Program-made: the position numbers and the translations under genes | Shown: positions 17,804 to 26,499 of the stretch, in pieces | How positions within the stretch are numbered: position 1 is the stretch's first letter | Layout of the letters: every line of letters begins with the position of its first letter | The notes under the pieces: generated by a model | Seen by the model: only the letters and a program-made list of their open reading frames with translations | Databases searched by the model: none | What the model was told of the DNA's origin: nothing | Assembly: GCF_963676815.1 (NCBI RefSeq) | Contig: NZ_OY781365.1 | Location: forward strand, 2,080,501 to 2,144,500 | From: an uncultured Draconibacterium sp. | Lineage (GTDB): Bacteria; Bacteroidota; Bacteroidia; Bacteroidales; Prolixibacteraceae | Direction of reading: 5' to 3' | DNA: 64,000 bases

Positions 17804-19321
17804 TCAGTTAAACAGCGATTCTTTAAAGGCATTTCGCAGGCTCTCGTTGGGTTTTATGATGTTGTAGTTTTCCCAAAATTTCTGATCATACGTTCCCAGA
17901 ACTTCCACAAAAATATCGTTTCGGTTAAAGCGTTCGTCTTTGTTAAAACGTTTTAAATCGGTTGGTTCAATGTTGGTTATTAACAAGTCAGATACGCTGT
18001 GAAATGTTGAATTCAGCTTGTCGCGTTTGCTGCGAACTTTAAATTTTACCGATGCTTTTGCCGATGCAAGGTGCCATTTTCCCTGATACTGCCGATAGTT
18101 AACCTGGTAATAAACATAGGTAGGGCGTGCTTTCACTTTGCGGGGTTTCTTTTTAATCATAACCTCCTCTGCCTGTTTTAATCCAATTTTGTTTAAATGA
18201 TAACTGGCATGAACCAGCGCAAATGTTTCACGATGAACATACATTTCACCTTCAAAAGGTGGGTAAAAGTCGTTAGTTTTCGGTTCAAACTTTACCACAT
18301 AAACCGGCTGGTTTTCATACCGGATAACATCACTAATCTGGTAGGAATAAGCATATTCATATTCCGGATTGATAAATGTTTCAACCGTTTTCACTGCATC
18401 CAATTCGGTGATTGTAAATGGTCCGCCCATTAGTTTAAAATTAAGCCATTTGAAGGGTTGAACATCACGGCTTTTGCGTCCTTTTAGCAAGCGTACCAAA
18501 TCGCCACGCGTGGTGCCTATGTATGGTGCTTTTAATACTTCCATTACCGCCTCAGAAACACTTATATAATTTTTATCCTGTTTAACAGTTTCGCGATAAA
18601 AAGCAGTCATTAGTTTTGTTGAAGGCGTATAATTTTTGGAATAATTTTCCCGCATATTCCTCAACAGTTTTTCGGGTGTAACAGCCGTAACTTTAACTTC
18701 TTTTATTTTTATTGACGCCGGTTCGAGGATAAAAAGATCTTCATCGAGCAACTGATTGGCCGGCAACAGTTTTTGCTCGTATCCCATACACGAAATAATA
18801 ATCGTATCGCGGATGTATGATGGATGAACTTTTAGCAAAAACTCGCCATCGGTATTACTGATTGTACCAATTGGTTTTTTTTGGATTGAAACAGAAGCAA
18901 AAGGAATGGGGCGGTCTTTGCGGCTTTCGATTAATTTACCCGACAAGAAAAAATATTTTACGGGAACTGAATCTTGTTTGACAGATACAACTTTTTCGTC
19001 TGTTTTACGGGTTATAATAATTTGATTTTGTAATTCGCTAAAACGATATTGAGAAGCATCGAAAAGCTCATTAAGAATAGTATAAAGTGATTTGTTTTGT
19101 GCAGCAATACTAACTTTTTGTGTTGGATTGAGAATGCTTGCATCGTATGAAAAAAATACGTTTGCCTGCCAACTGATCTGTTCTAAAACAAAATCGAGCG
19201 ACTGATCGGTTTGATAAATACTAATGCGACGCTCGAAAACAGAGCCATCCTGTTGCTGGCCTTTTGCAGTAAAAGATAGCAACAGGATGGTTAATATGAT
19301 CAGCTGTTTTGCCGTGTTCAT
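17804..19321 (-). CDS. Secreted STN/carboxypeptidase-regulatory/DUF5686 protein
   Basis: The 505-residue protein has a signal peptide (about 1-21), an STN (secretin/TonB short N-terminal) domain at about 30-105 (FVLEQISWQANVFFSYD), a CarboxypepD_reg-like domain at about 128-205 (GKLIESRKDRPIPFASVSI...GTISNTDGEFLL) and a DUF5686-like C-terminal region. These Bacteroidota proteins have unknown function. It lacks the plug and barrel of a TonB receptor. The start codon touches the stop of the upstream STN-protease gene, so it is the last gene of the sigma factor-FecR-protease operon. Confidence 0.78.
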   Translation of the reverse strand: MNTAKQLIILTILLLSFTAKGQQQDGSVFERRISIYQTDQSLDFVLEQISWQANVFFSYDASILNPTQKVSIAAQNKSLYTILNELFDASQYRFSELQNQIIITRKTDEKVVSVKQDSVPVKYFFLSGKLIESRKDRPIPFASVSIQKKPIGTISNTDGEFLLKVHPSYIRDTIIISCMGYEQKLLPANQLLDEDLFILEPASIKIKEVKVTAVTPEKLLRNMRENYSKNYTPSTKLMTAFYRETVKQDKNYISVSEAVMEVLKAPYIGTTRGDLVRLLKGRKSRDVQPFKWLNFKLMGGPFTITELDAVKTVETFINPEYEYAYSYQISDVIRYENQPVYVVKFEPKTNDFYPPFEGEMYVHRETFALVHASYHLNKIGLKQAEEVMIKKKPRKVKARPTYVYYQVNYRQYQGKWHLASAKASVKFKVRSKRDKLNSTFHSVSDLLITNIEPTDLKRFNKDERFNRNDIFVEVLGTYDQKFWENYNIIKPNESLRNAFKESLFN

Positions 19322-20889
19322 TAAAACATCTTTTTCAAATGAAAGGAAGTTTTAAATTCTTCGCCGTCTCGTAATACAGTGAGTTTAATTTTTTTGTCTT
19401 CGCGGCTTTGAAGCAACAAGTTAATATCATTCAATTCAAGCGACTGGTGATTACTGCTGTTGATGCGAATAATCTGGTCGTTTTCCTGCAATCCTGCGAT
19501 ATGTGCAGGCGAGTTTTCACGAATATCGGCAATGGTGAAAATGGGCAGGCCAGGCATCGGGTTGGTAACTTCCATTCCACTCATATTGTAATTAAAGTCT
19601 TCTTTAATTTTATGATTAGGGCGCAAAGTTAAGCGGTTGTTTCGGTAATCGATTGTTACATAAAAACGCCTTAAAATTTCTGCGCCAATGGTTCCGTTTC
19701 TGTCGTTCACCGAAATCAGGCTGTCGATGTGTTTTGAGTTCGGGAAAGCTACAATTGGTTTTGTCAACAGAAGTGGCCCTACCCAAATGGCATCAATACG
19801 TCCTTTTGTTCCGTAAAGGTCGCCATTTAAACCACGACCCAAAAATGTTTCAACATGTTGCTGTGGAAGATTGATACGTTCATCTGATTTTTCGGATAAC
19901 CAAAGTGCATCGCTGGCTCCGGTGTCAACCAAAAGTTTTACCGGAACCTCTTTCATTTCGTCGGTAACAATTGTAGTGCGAACAAATGGCTTGTTTCCAT
20001 CAAAATGCAAGGGCATAATAATGTCTTTATTGCGGTCGCGATACTTGTAATATTCGGGTTTGTACAAGGTTAGCTTTTCATTCAGGTAATCAACTTTTAC
20101 AATGTAATCCTTAAACAGGTTGAAGCCAATTAAACCGTGAACCGGAATTCCGAGCATATGCGAAATCTGGAAGTTCTCGTCGATAATCATTTGTACTTCC
20201 TGATTACGTGCTGTTAAACCGTCAATTTGCATGGTATTGTTCCCCGATCGGTAAGCTGTCAGCGATTCTCCTTCTCCAAGCCCTTTCACCTGAACCGGCA
20301 TCATATAATTCAAATTCAGCTTGTTAATAAAGGGTAACTCGGTAATAATGGGGTAACGAACGCCGGTATCGAGAATAAAATTCAACGTATCCGAATCGTT
20401 AATATTTACCGGAATGATGATTAAGTTACTTGCTGATTTAAAATTGATGGTAATGTGTTTATCGCGCGGATTATCGAACAAAAAACCACGGTTACTGCCG
20501 GCAAATTGCTGCGTTACATTTTCGTATTCCATACTTTCATCAATAGGAACGTAATCGCGCACTACCAGCAGGTTGTCTTCAATTTCAAAAAGCAGGTAAA
20601 AATCCTTCATCAGTTTATCGAGCACATATTTTATGGGCTTATTCGATACGTTTAAACTGATTTTTTTGTCGGCAACAATATCTGCGTTGTACGAGTAATC
20701 AATGTCCAGGTATTTACAGATTTTTTCAATAACATCTGAAAGTGGCTCGTCTTCAGCATAAATACTGATGTTTTGATCGAGCGCCTGGCTCTTTGTATCC
20801 TGGGCAAAACTGGTGTTAGGTACCACTAACAAAGCCAGCAAGGCCATGAGGACGATAAGTTTTATTTTATTCCATTTTATTGGTTTCAT
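19321..20889 (-). CDS. STN-domain retropepsin-like protease with PDZ domain
   Basis: The 522-residue protein has a signal peptide (about 1-30), an STN domain (about 40-112) and two retropepsin-like halves, each with a catalytic-type DTG: 174-176 in FILDTG and 322-324 in LLVDTGASD. A C-terminal PDZ domain spans about 445-515. Two DTG lobes suggest a pseudo-dimeric, single-chain aspartic protease of the periplasm or outer membrane. The start is 12 bases after the FecR gene stop. An STN domain fused to a protease is unusual; it could link FecR-type signalling to proteolysis, which is inference. Confidence 0.82.
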   Translation of the reverse strand: MKPIKWNKIKLIVLMALLALLVVPNTSFAQDTKSQALDQNISIYAEDEPLSDVIEKICKYLDIDYSYNADIVADKKISLNVSNKPIKYVLDKLMKDFYLLFEIEDNLLVVRDYVPIDESMEYENVTQQFAGSNRGFLFDNPRDKHITINFKSASNLIIIPVNINDSDTLNFILDTGVRYPIITELPFINKLNLNYMMPVQVKGLGEGESLTAYRSGNNTMQIDGLTARNQEVQMIIDENFQISHMLGIPVHGLIGFNLFKDYIVKVDYLNEKLTLYKPEYYKYRDRNKDIIMPLHFDGNKPFVRTTIVTDEMKEVPVKLLVDTGASDALWLSEKSDERINLPQQHVETFLGRGLNGDLYGTKGRIDAIWVGPLLLTKPIVAFPNSKHIDSLISVNDRNGTIGAEILRRFYVTIDYRNNRLTLRPNHKIKEDFNYNMSGMEVTNPMPGLPIFTIADIRENSPAHIAGLQENDQIIRINSSNHQSLELNDINLLLQSREDKKIKLTVLRDGEEFKTSFHLKKMF

Positions 20890-20901
20890 GACTTTAAAGC
20901 T

Positions 20902-21954
20902 TTACTGTTTGTTTGTACGGCTCATCAAAGTGTAATGTTTGCCTTCAACCGATAAATTCAGATCAAATGTGAGCCGAATTACATTCAAAACGAAATCAAC
21001 CGGTTTCTGATCAAAATGACCTTCGTATAAGAGGTCGTTTAGCTCCGGTTCCATCACGTCGATATCAATGTGGTAAGCTTTTTCAAGACAATCCACCACT
21101 TCGTGTAACGGAACAGTGTTGAAAATGAGGTCGTGTGTTTTCCAGGCCAGAAAATTCGGATCGCTGTTCACTGTTTTCATCAAATCAAGATTCGATACAT
21201 GCAGCGTTCCTTTTTCGCCGGGAGACAGAAATACCTCGCGGCTTTCCAGTTCAGGATTGTCGTTTTTGCTGATTACCTGAACTTTACCTGTTTCAACAAT
21301 AACCTCAACAGTTTCTGCGTCCGGGTATGCACTAACGTTAAAAGAGGTACCTAAAACTTTAACCTGTGCATTGCCGGCATTAATTACAAACGGTTTTTCG
21401 GGATTACGCTGAACATCGAAAAATGCTTCGCCAATGATGGTAACTTCGCGGATGTCGCCTTTAAACTTTTTCGGAAACAGCAGTTTCGAGTTGTTGTTTA
21501 AAGTAACCACCGAACCATCGGGTAAAACATATTCGTTCAGCACCTGATCTTTGGCCGAGATCGTTTCGCTGTAATAAGCCTTGTCCGGGTTGCGGAAACC
21601 AAGGTAATATGCAACTGAACCCAATAAAAGCGCGATAACAACTATTGCAGCATATTTATAAAATTGTGCAATAACCTCCTTTCTTCTTTTTTGTAGCTGA
21701 ATAGTACGAGCTTTAGCAGGGCGTAATTGTGTATGTACATTTTTCCAGGCCGCTTCGTTATCGAATTTTTTTGCCTGGTAATAGGAATCTACTTTGTTGA
21801 GCATGTTTTTATACTGCTCAAACTCCGCCTGGTTTTTATCAGATTGATTCAACCAAGCCTCCACCTCGTCATTTTCCTGCGAGCTGGTTTCCTTATTCAA
21901 ATATTTGGTAACCAGTTCCCAATCAAAATTTTCTATGTTCTCCATTTTTCCCAT
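20902..21954 (-). CDS. FecR-family anti-sigma factor
   Basis: The 350-residue protein has a cytoplasmic N-terminal sigma-binding region (about 5-85), a single membrane helix (about 95-116), the FecR domain (about 125-245, with LPDGSVVTLNNNSKL and EAFFDVQRNPEKPF) and a C-terminal DUF4974/STN-like domain (about 270-345). FecR proteins hold an ECF sigma factor until a periplasmic signal arrives through a TonB transducer. Here the downstream genes encode soluble STN proteins instead. It lies 34 bases after the sigma factor gene. Confidence 0.92.
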   Translation of the reverse strand: MGKMENIENFDWELVTKYLNKETSSQENDEVEAWLNQSDKNQAEFEQYKNMLNKVDSYYQAKKFDNEAAWKNVHTQLRPAKARTIQLQKRRKEVIAQFYKYAAIVVIALLLGSVAYYLGFRNPDKAYYSETISAKDQVLNEYVLPDGSVVTLNNNSKLLFPKKFKGDIREVTIIGEAFFDVQRNPEKPFVINAGNAQVKVLGTSFNVSAYPDAETVEVIVETGKVQVISKNDNPELESREVFLSPGEKGTLHVSNLDLMKTVNSDPNFLAWKTHDLIFNTVPLHEVVDCLEKAYHIDIDVMEPELNDLLYEGHFDQKPVDFVLNVIRLTFDLNLSVEGKHYTLMSRTNKQ

Positions 21955-21988
21955 CTCGTTTTAATGACAATACACAATTAATTTACCC

Positions 21989-22576
21989 CTAAGCTTTTTT
22001 CGTTTTGCTAATAAAAAAGTAGAAGATGAAGGTGTTATATTTTTTTAATTTTTCTCGTAATAATTTGATTGCCAAACTCATTTGTGCCTCAACTGTTTTA
22101 ATTGAAATATTTAATTTTTCAGCAATTTCGCGGTATTTTAATCCTTCTTCGCGGCTTAATCTGAATATTTCGCGACGTTTTTCCGGCAGTTCTTCAATGC
22201 TTTTGGCAATGTCGGCAGCCAGGTCAACTTCAATATAATCGTTGTTAAAACTGTTTGTTTCCGATTCGGCAATCACTTTTTGTGCGTGCTGTAATTTTAT
22301 ATTATTATGTTTAATATGGTTTAGGCAAAGATTTTTTACCGAGCGGAAGAGGTAGTTTTTTAGCGACGATTCCACTGAAAGTTCAATACGGCGTTCCCAG
22401 AACTTCACAAAAAAATCCTGAACAATTTCTTCGGCAGCCACATCGTCTTCAATAATTTTAGTGGCAAAGTTACACAGGTAGCCGTAATACATTTTAAATA
22501 GCTTTTCAAATGCTTTCTCATCGCCCTGCTGAATAGTTTCGAATAGTCTGTTTTCTTCGAATGAGTTCATGTACAA
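21989..22576 (-). CDS. ECF RNA polymerase sigma factor (FecI type)
   Basis: The 195-residue protein has sigma region 2 (about 10-80; EEIVQDFFVKFWERR) and region 4 (about 120-180; LPEKRREIFRLSREEGLKYREIAEKLNISIKTVEAQM), the layout of ECF sigma factors of Bacteroidota nutrient systems. The first ATG is at 22576; a second two codons later is equally possible. It heads the operon with FecR, the STN-protease and the DUF5686 protein. Divergent from the MFS gene. Confidence 0.93.
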   Translation of the reverse strand: MYMNSFEENRLFETIQQGDEKAFEKLFKMYYGYLCNFATKIIEDDVAAEEIVQDFFVKFWERRIELSVESSLKNYLFRSVKNLCLNHIKHNNIKLQHAQKVIAESETNSFNNDYIEVDLAADIAKSIEELPEKRREIFRLSREEGLKYREIAEKLNISIKTVEAQMSLAIKLLREKLKKYNTFIFYFFISKTKKA

Positions 22577-22658
22577 ATAGTTCTATCGGTAGTTGCTAAG
22601 GTATGAAAAAGAAATTCTTCGCAAAAGATTAAAATTATGTTTAAAAAATTTTTATCAT

Positions 22659-22688
22659 TTTGTGCTTTGCTTTAAGCTGCTATTTTTG
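22659..22688 (+). promoter_or_regulatory. Bacteroidota promoter of the MFS transporter
   Basis: TTTG at 22659-22662 and TATTTTTG at 22681-22688 are separated by 18 bases, matching the TTTG/TAnnTTTG house-keeping promoter. The -7 box lies 27 bases before the ATG at 22716, and this sets the start of that gene. Confidence 0.7.
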
Positions 22689-22715
22689 TTGACCTTAATT
22701 ATCGATAAAACTAGC

Positions 22716-24095
22716 ATGGAAAAGAAAGTAAAAGTAAAGTTCCCGAAAGCATTTTGGGTAGCTAATGCAGTGGAATTATTAGAGCGCGCTGCATATTACG
22801 GAGTGTTTATTGTGATAACGCTTTATTTGTCGCGGATATTAGGATTTAACGATTTTCAGGCGGCAATGCTGGCCGGATCGTTTTCTGCAGGACTCTATTT
22901 CCTACCGACATTTGCAGGCGCTGTAGCTGATAAAATAGGTTTTAAAAAATCATTGCTCATTGCCTTTGCATTACTTTCTATAGGTTACTTTTCGATGGGC
23001 GTACTGCCAACAATGCTCGAATCATCGGGTTTGGTGGAATACACCAAAACCACGCAGTTTAACGGGCTTCGCGAAAGCAATCTGAAATGGATTATCGTAC
23101 CAATTATGATCGTGATTATGATTGGTGGATCGTTCATAAAATCGTGTATAACCGGAACTGTTGCGCGTGAAACAACCAAGGAAACGCGTGCGCAGGGCTA
23201 CTCCATATTTTATATGATGGTGAACATTGGCGCTTTCTCGGGTAAAACCATTGTAAAACCATTGCGCGATGCTATGGGTAACGAAGGATTGGTTACATTG
23301 AATTACTTTGCAGGAGGAATTACTCTTTTGGCGGTAATTTTGGTGGCTTTGTTTTATAAAGCAAGCCGATCGCAAGAAGAATCAAAGAGTTTTTCTCAGA
23401 TTTTCGATGCACTGGTTAAAGTGCTTTCAAATGCGCGTTTAATAATACTTATCATCATTATCACCGGCTTTTGGATGGTGCAACACCAGTTGTATGCAAC
23501 AATGCCAAAATATGTATTGCGGCTAGCAGGAGAGGGGAGTGCTATTTCGTGGTTTGCCAACGTAAATCCACTGGTAGTTTTTCTTACCGTTGGTTTTGTT
23601 ACACAAATGATGCGCAATAAAACATCATTGTTCTCCATGACTGTTGGGATGTTTATTATGCCTGTTTCGGCACTGTGTATGGCCTCGGGGCATTTAATGG
23701 GCAGCGATCCTATTTTAGGTCTTCACCCCGTTGCATTTATGATGATTGTAGGAATTGTTTTTCAGGGACTGGCCGAGACATTTATATCGCCACGCTACCT
23801 GGAATATTTTTCGCTGCAGGCACCAAAAGGTGAAGAAGGACTTTATCTAGGCTTTAGCCATTTGCATTCGTTCTTGTCTTCTATCCTTGGTTTTGGCCTT
23901 TCGGGCTGGTTACTTACCAAATATTGCCCCGATCCCTTACTGTTTGACACACATGCCGAGTGGGAAGCAGCTTCGGTAAATGCACATTATATCTGGTTCT
24001 ATTTTGTGGGAATTGCTTCTGTATCAGCTGTTTCTTTGATTGTTTACGGAAAAGTAGTCAAACACATCGACCGTAAGACGCAAATTTCGGAATAA
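22716..24095 (+). CDS. MFS transporter, POT/peptide-type
   Basis: Starting at the ATG at 22716 the protein has about 459 residues and twelve or more predicted membrane helices. The opening FWVANAVELLERAAYYGVFIVITLYLS contains the E-R motif of the first helix seen in proton-dependent oligopeptide transporters, and DKIGFKKSLLIAF is the MFS loop motif. An open frame continues 41 codons upstream to 22593, but the promoter at 22659-22688 lies within that stretch, so the shorter start is preferred. The substrate is not determined; peptide uptake is the family expectation. Confidence 0.8.
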   Translation: MEKKVKVKFPKAFWVANAVELLERAAYYGVFIVITLYLSRILGFNDFQAAMLAGSFSAGLYFLPTFAGAVADKIGFKKSLLIAFALLSIGYFSMGVLPTMLESSGLVEYTKTTQFNGLRESNLKWIIVPIMIVIMIGGSFIKSCITGTVARETTKETRAQGYSIFYMMVNIGAFSGKTIVKPLRDAMGNEGLVTLNYFAGGITLLAVILVALFYKASRSQEESKSFSQIFDALVKVLSNARLIILIIIITGFWMVQHQLYATMPKYVLRLAGEGSAISWFANVNPLVVFLTVGFVTQMMRNKTSLFSMTVGMFIMPVSALCMASGHLMGSDPILGLHPVAFMMIVGIVFQGLAETFISPRYLEYFSLQAPKGEEGLYLGFSHLHSFLSSILGFGLSGWLLTKYCPDPLLFDTHAEWEAASVNAHYIWFYFVGIASVSAVSLIVYGKVVKHIDRKTQISE

Positions 24096-24098
24096 TAT

Positions 24099-24129
24099 TT
24101 TGCTGATTCGGGTTAAATAATTAGTTTTG
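24099..24129 (+). promoter_or_regulatory. Promoter of tRNA-Leu
   Basis: TTTG at 24099-24102, a 19-base spacer and TAGTTTTG at 24122-24129 form a perfect Bacteroidota promoter 27 bases before the tRNA 5' end. Confidence 0.7.
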
Positions 24130-24156
24130 CACACCAATTTTCCACAAAGGAAGTTT

Positions 24157-24240
24157 GCCCGGGTGGCGGAATTGGTAGACGCGCTGGATTCAAAATCCAG
24201 TTCTGGCAACGGAGTGCGGGTTCGATTCCCGCCCCGGGTA
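24157..24240 (+). tRNA. tRNA-Leu (anticodon CAA)
   Basis: The 84-base sequence folds as a class II tRNA: acceptor stem GCCCGGG/CCCGGGT, D arm, anticodon stem CTGGA/TCCAG with loop TTCAAAA giving anticodon CAA, a variable arm (TTCTGGCAACGGAG) and T arm with GTTCGATTC. No CCA is encoded. Its 3' end is the integration site of the downstream island; the tRNA stays intact because the island restores the 3' sequence. Confidence 0.97.
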
Positions 24241-24241
24241 C
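24219..24241 (+). repeat. attL: 23 bp direct repeat in tRNA-Leu 3' end
   Basis: The last 22 bases of tRNA-Leu and the next base are repeated exactly at 42780-42802. The repeat contains TTCGATTCCCGCCCCGGGTA and is the left boundary of the island. Confidence 0.92.
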
Positions 24242-24264
24242 TTGGTGAAACACCAAAAAACATT

Positions 24265-24302
24265 AAAAGCGCTTAAAATCAATGATTTAAGCGCTTTTTT
24301 TA
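24265..24302 (+). terminator. Terminator after tRNA-Leu, brought in by the island
   Basis: AAAAGCGCTTAAA (from 24265) pairs with TTTAAGCGCTTTT (to 24297), followed by a T run. It lies just inside the island and would replace the original tRNA terminator, now at 42806. Confidence 0.75.
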
Positions 24303-24304
24303 TT

Positions 24305-24391
24305 GTGCGACCCTAGCAAAAAAGGTCGCATAAAACCATATTAAATGCGACTAAAATGCGACCCTGATATACAAGGAAAGAAGGGTCGCAC
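24305..24391. repeat. Cluster of five TGCGACCCT-type repeats beside the integrase
   Basis: Copies of TGCGAC(C)(C)T occur at 24306-24314 (+), 24323-24331 (-), 24345-24352 (+), 24356-24365 (+) and 24382-24391 (-), between attL and the integrase gene. The outer copies can pair as a hairpin. Position and mixed orientation suit arm-type binding sites of the integrase or an operator for its promoter. Confidence 0.6.
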
Positions 24392-24525
24392 GAAATCTCG
24401 TAACTCGCTGATTCATTTAATTTTATTTGATACAAATTGGTTCTTTTTGCTGTTTTTAGTCAAACTTATTAGACGTAATTTTAAAAACAGATAAAGAGCC
24501 TGAATTTTTATAAAATTTATGGATT

Positions 24526-25725
24526 ATGAGGATAAGTATTGGATTTAAATTAAAAAGATCGAAGAAAAGGAATGATGAATCAATTCCTGTTTATGTGAAC
24601 ATTATTTTGAACCGTCGGAGAGTAGAACTTTCAACACGTATATTTGTGTCTCCAAACAATTGGGATCAAGCAAAAGAGCGAGTTTCAGGAACTAGTAACA
24701 AAGCTAAAACAATTAACAATCGTTTGGACAAGATGGCTACAAATATTTTGGATATTTATAATCAGTTTGAAGCTCAAAACAAAAAGTTTAATGTTTTGGA
24801 TATCAAAAACAAACTCAATGGAGTAAGTACTGAACATGGAATCGTTGAAATGTTTGATACTTACATGAACACAATAGAATCCAATATTGGCAAAGGCTTT
24901 TCAGCAACTACATTAAAACACTATAAAACCTCTAAAACACGTCTTTTAAACTTTTTATCTGACGTTTACGGTAAGAAGGAGTGGAATCTTAGCAACATAG
25001 GTTATAAGTTTATCAACGATTTTGATATGTATCTAAAATCTAAATACAACAACAGTGTAAATACTGCCTGGTGTTACCATAAACACATGAAGAAAGTATT
25101 GAATATTGCAGTTGCAATGGATTATATTTCAACGAATCCCTATGTAAAGTTTCAGGTAAAAACAGAACAACCTAAACGTGAATTTTTAACTCAAAAGGAA
25201 TTAAAAAAAATAAGGAAAAAAAAGATTGAGATTGAACGGCTTGCTATTGTTAGAGACATTTTTCTATTTGCCTGTTATACCGGATTATCTTATGCTGATA
25301 TTTCAAAGCTGGCAAAACACCATATTAGAATAGGGAATGATGGAAATAAATGGATTATTATAGATCGAACTAAAAATGGATCAAGATGCAGAGTTCCATT
25401 ATTGCCTGCTGCCAAAAACATTTTAAAGCGCTATAAAAACTATCCAATAAATGTTTCAAAAGGACTATTGCTACCTGTAAATTCAAACCAAAAAATGAAT
25501 GCATATTTAAAGGAGATCGCTGACATATGCGGGATTAAAAAGAATTTATCAATGCACGTAGCCAGGCATACATTTGCTACAACCATAACATTAATTAATG
25601 GCGTTCCAATTGAAACTGTTTCTAAAATACTTGGGCATAGCTCACTGAAAACAACTCAGATTTATGCTAGAATTTTAGATACAAAGATTTCAAAAGATAT
25701 GGAAAAGCTTATGAAGCTAATCTGA
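24526..25725 (+). CDS. Tyrosine recombinase/integrase of the tRNA-Leu island
   Basis: The 399-residue protein has an arm-binding N-terminal domain (about 1-95), a SAM-like core-binding domain (about 105-205) and a catalytic domain (about 220-395). Active-site residues are H344 and R347 (HVARH), H371 (LGHSS) and nucleophile Y380 (TQIYARI). The first catalytic arginine is missing: the motif reads TGLSYADI with S255, as in IntDOT of CTnDOT. It would catalyse site-specific integration into tRNA-Leu. It lies 285 bases after attL with repeats between. Confidence 0.93.
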   Translation: MRISIGFKLKRSKKRNDESIPVYVNIILNRRRVELSTRIFVSPNNWDQAKERVSGTSNKAKTINNRLDKMATNILDIYNQFEAQNKKFNVLDIKNKLNGVSTEHGIVEMFDTYMNTIESNIGKGFSATTLKHYKTSKTRLLNFLSDVYGKKEWNLSNIGYKFINDFDMYLKSKYNNSVNTAWCYHKHMKKVLNIAVAMDYISTNPYVKFQVKTEQPKREFLTQKELKKIRKKKIEIERLAIVRDIFLFACYTGLSYADISKLAKHHIRIGNDGNKWIIIDRTKNGSRCRVPLLPAAKNILKRYKNYPINVSKGLLLPVNSNQKMNAYLKEIADICGIKKNLSMHVARHTFATTITLINGVPIETVSKILGHSSLKTTQIYARILDTKISKDMEKLMKLI

Positions 25726-25795
25726 AAAATTAATGCGTTTATGGTTTAAGTGATTTTAATAACTGTAACCTGTTTCAAATTTTAGAAGTCAGCTT

Positions 25796-25987
25796 TTATA
25801 AAATCATTTCAATTATTTCCTCAATACAATCGGGGCACAGGCAACCATCAAAACAGGCCATAATATAATCCCGTACTTTTTCCGGGATTTCTACGTCCAC
25901 GCACCAGCAATGGTAGTTGCCGGTACAGGTATGTAATTTGCCGCATCGGGCGCAAGCGTGTGGTTCATATTTTGGGTTATGCTCCAT
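25796..25987 (-). CDS. Cysteine-rich CWC protein, island copy
   Basis: The 63-residue protein has ten cysteines in CARCGKLHTCTGNYHCWC and CFDGCLCPDC, the pattern of the cysteine-rich CWC family; metal binding is likely, function unknown. A diverged copy lies at 42864-43055, just outside the other end of the island. It ends the minus-strand carboxylase run, with its start touching the stop of the biotin carrier gene. Confidence 0.82.
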   Translation of the reverse strand: MEHNPKYEPHACARCGKLHTCTGNYHCWCVDVEIPEKVRDYIMACFDGCLCPDCIEEIIEMIL

Positions 25988-26491
25988 TTATTTCGATTCG
26001 AGAATAATAAGTTCCTGATCGCTTAAAACGGTTTGTTCTTCCTTAATTTTTAGTTCGCGAACAATGGCATCTTTTGACGCTAAAACCTGATTTTGCATTT
26101 TCATTGCTTCTAAAATCAGCAGAGGTTCACCTTTTTTTACCATTGTGTTTTGGCTTACAAAGATATCTTTTATTTTTCCCGGCATAGGAGCCGTTATCGC
26201 ATAAACTTTATTTTTGGCGGCATTTTGTTTAATGGTTTTTACACGCTTTGCTGTTTCTTCCTGCTCCAGAATAAAATGATAAAAATTGCCGTTTACTTCA
26301 ACCTGGTATTTGTTCTGCTTCTTTTTAATCACAGATCCTGAAAAAGCCTTATTCTCAATATTAACAGCATACAGGCCATCTTCAGTTCGGTTTATTTTAC
26401 GGTTTTTTCTTTTCCTGATTTTATAGTTCGATACATTGTACCGAAACCTTTTTGTTCCTGAAACAATGTATTTTGATATCTTGGTTTTCAT
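25988..26491 (-). CDS. Biotin carboxyl carrier protein of acyl-CoA carboxylase
   Basis: This 167-residue protein ends in a biotinyl/lipoyl domain (about 97-165) with the biotin site EAMKMQ, K131 being the modified lysine. An N-terminal basic region (1-40) and a short beta-rich domain precede it. As a separate subunit it would carry carboxyl groups between the biotin carboxylase and carboxyltransferase encoded directly upstream (8-base gap). Acetyl-CoA or propionyl-CoA carboxylation is possible; the sequence does not decide. Confidence 0.88.
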   Translation of the reverse strand: MKTKISKYIVSGTKRFRYNVSNYKIRKRKNRKINRTEDGLYAVNIENKAFSGSVIKKKQNKYQVEVNGNFYHFILEQEETAKRVKTIKQNAAKNKVYAITAPMPGKIKDIFVSQNTMVKKGEPLLILEAMKMQNQVLASKDAIVRELKIKEEQTVLSDQELIILESK

Positions 26492-26499
26492 ACGTTATT

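Noticed and set aside
22593..22715. Extended N-terminus of the MFS transporter
   Set aside because: A strong promoter (22659-22688) lies within this stretch, and the transporter family N-terminus begins at the ATG at 22716.
24024..24263. Minus-strand open frame of 79 codons across tRNA-Leu
   Set aside because: It is the antisense of the tRNA and the end of the MFS gene. The GGNRTRTP-type peptide is a well-known false product of tRNA antisense frames.
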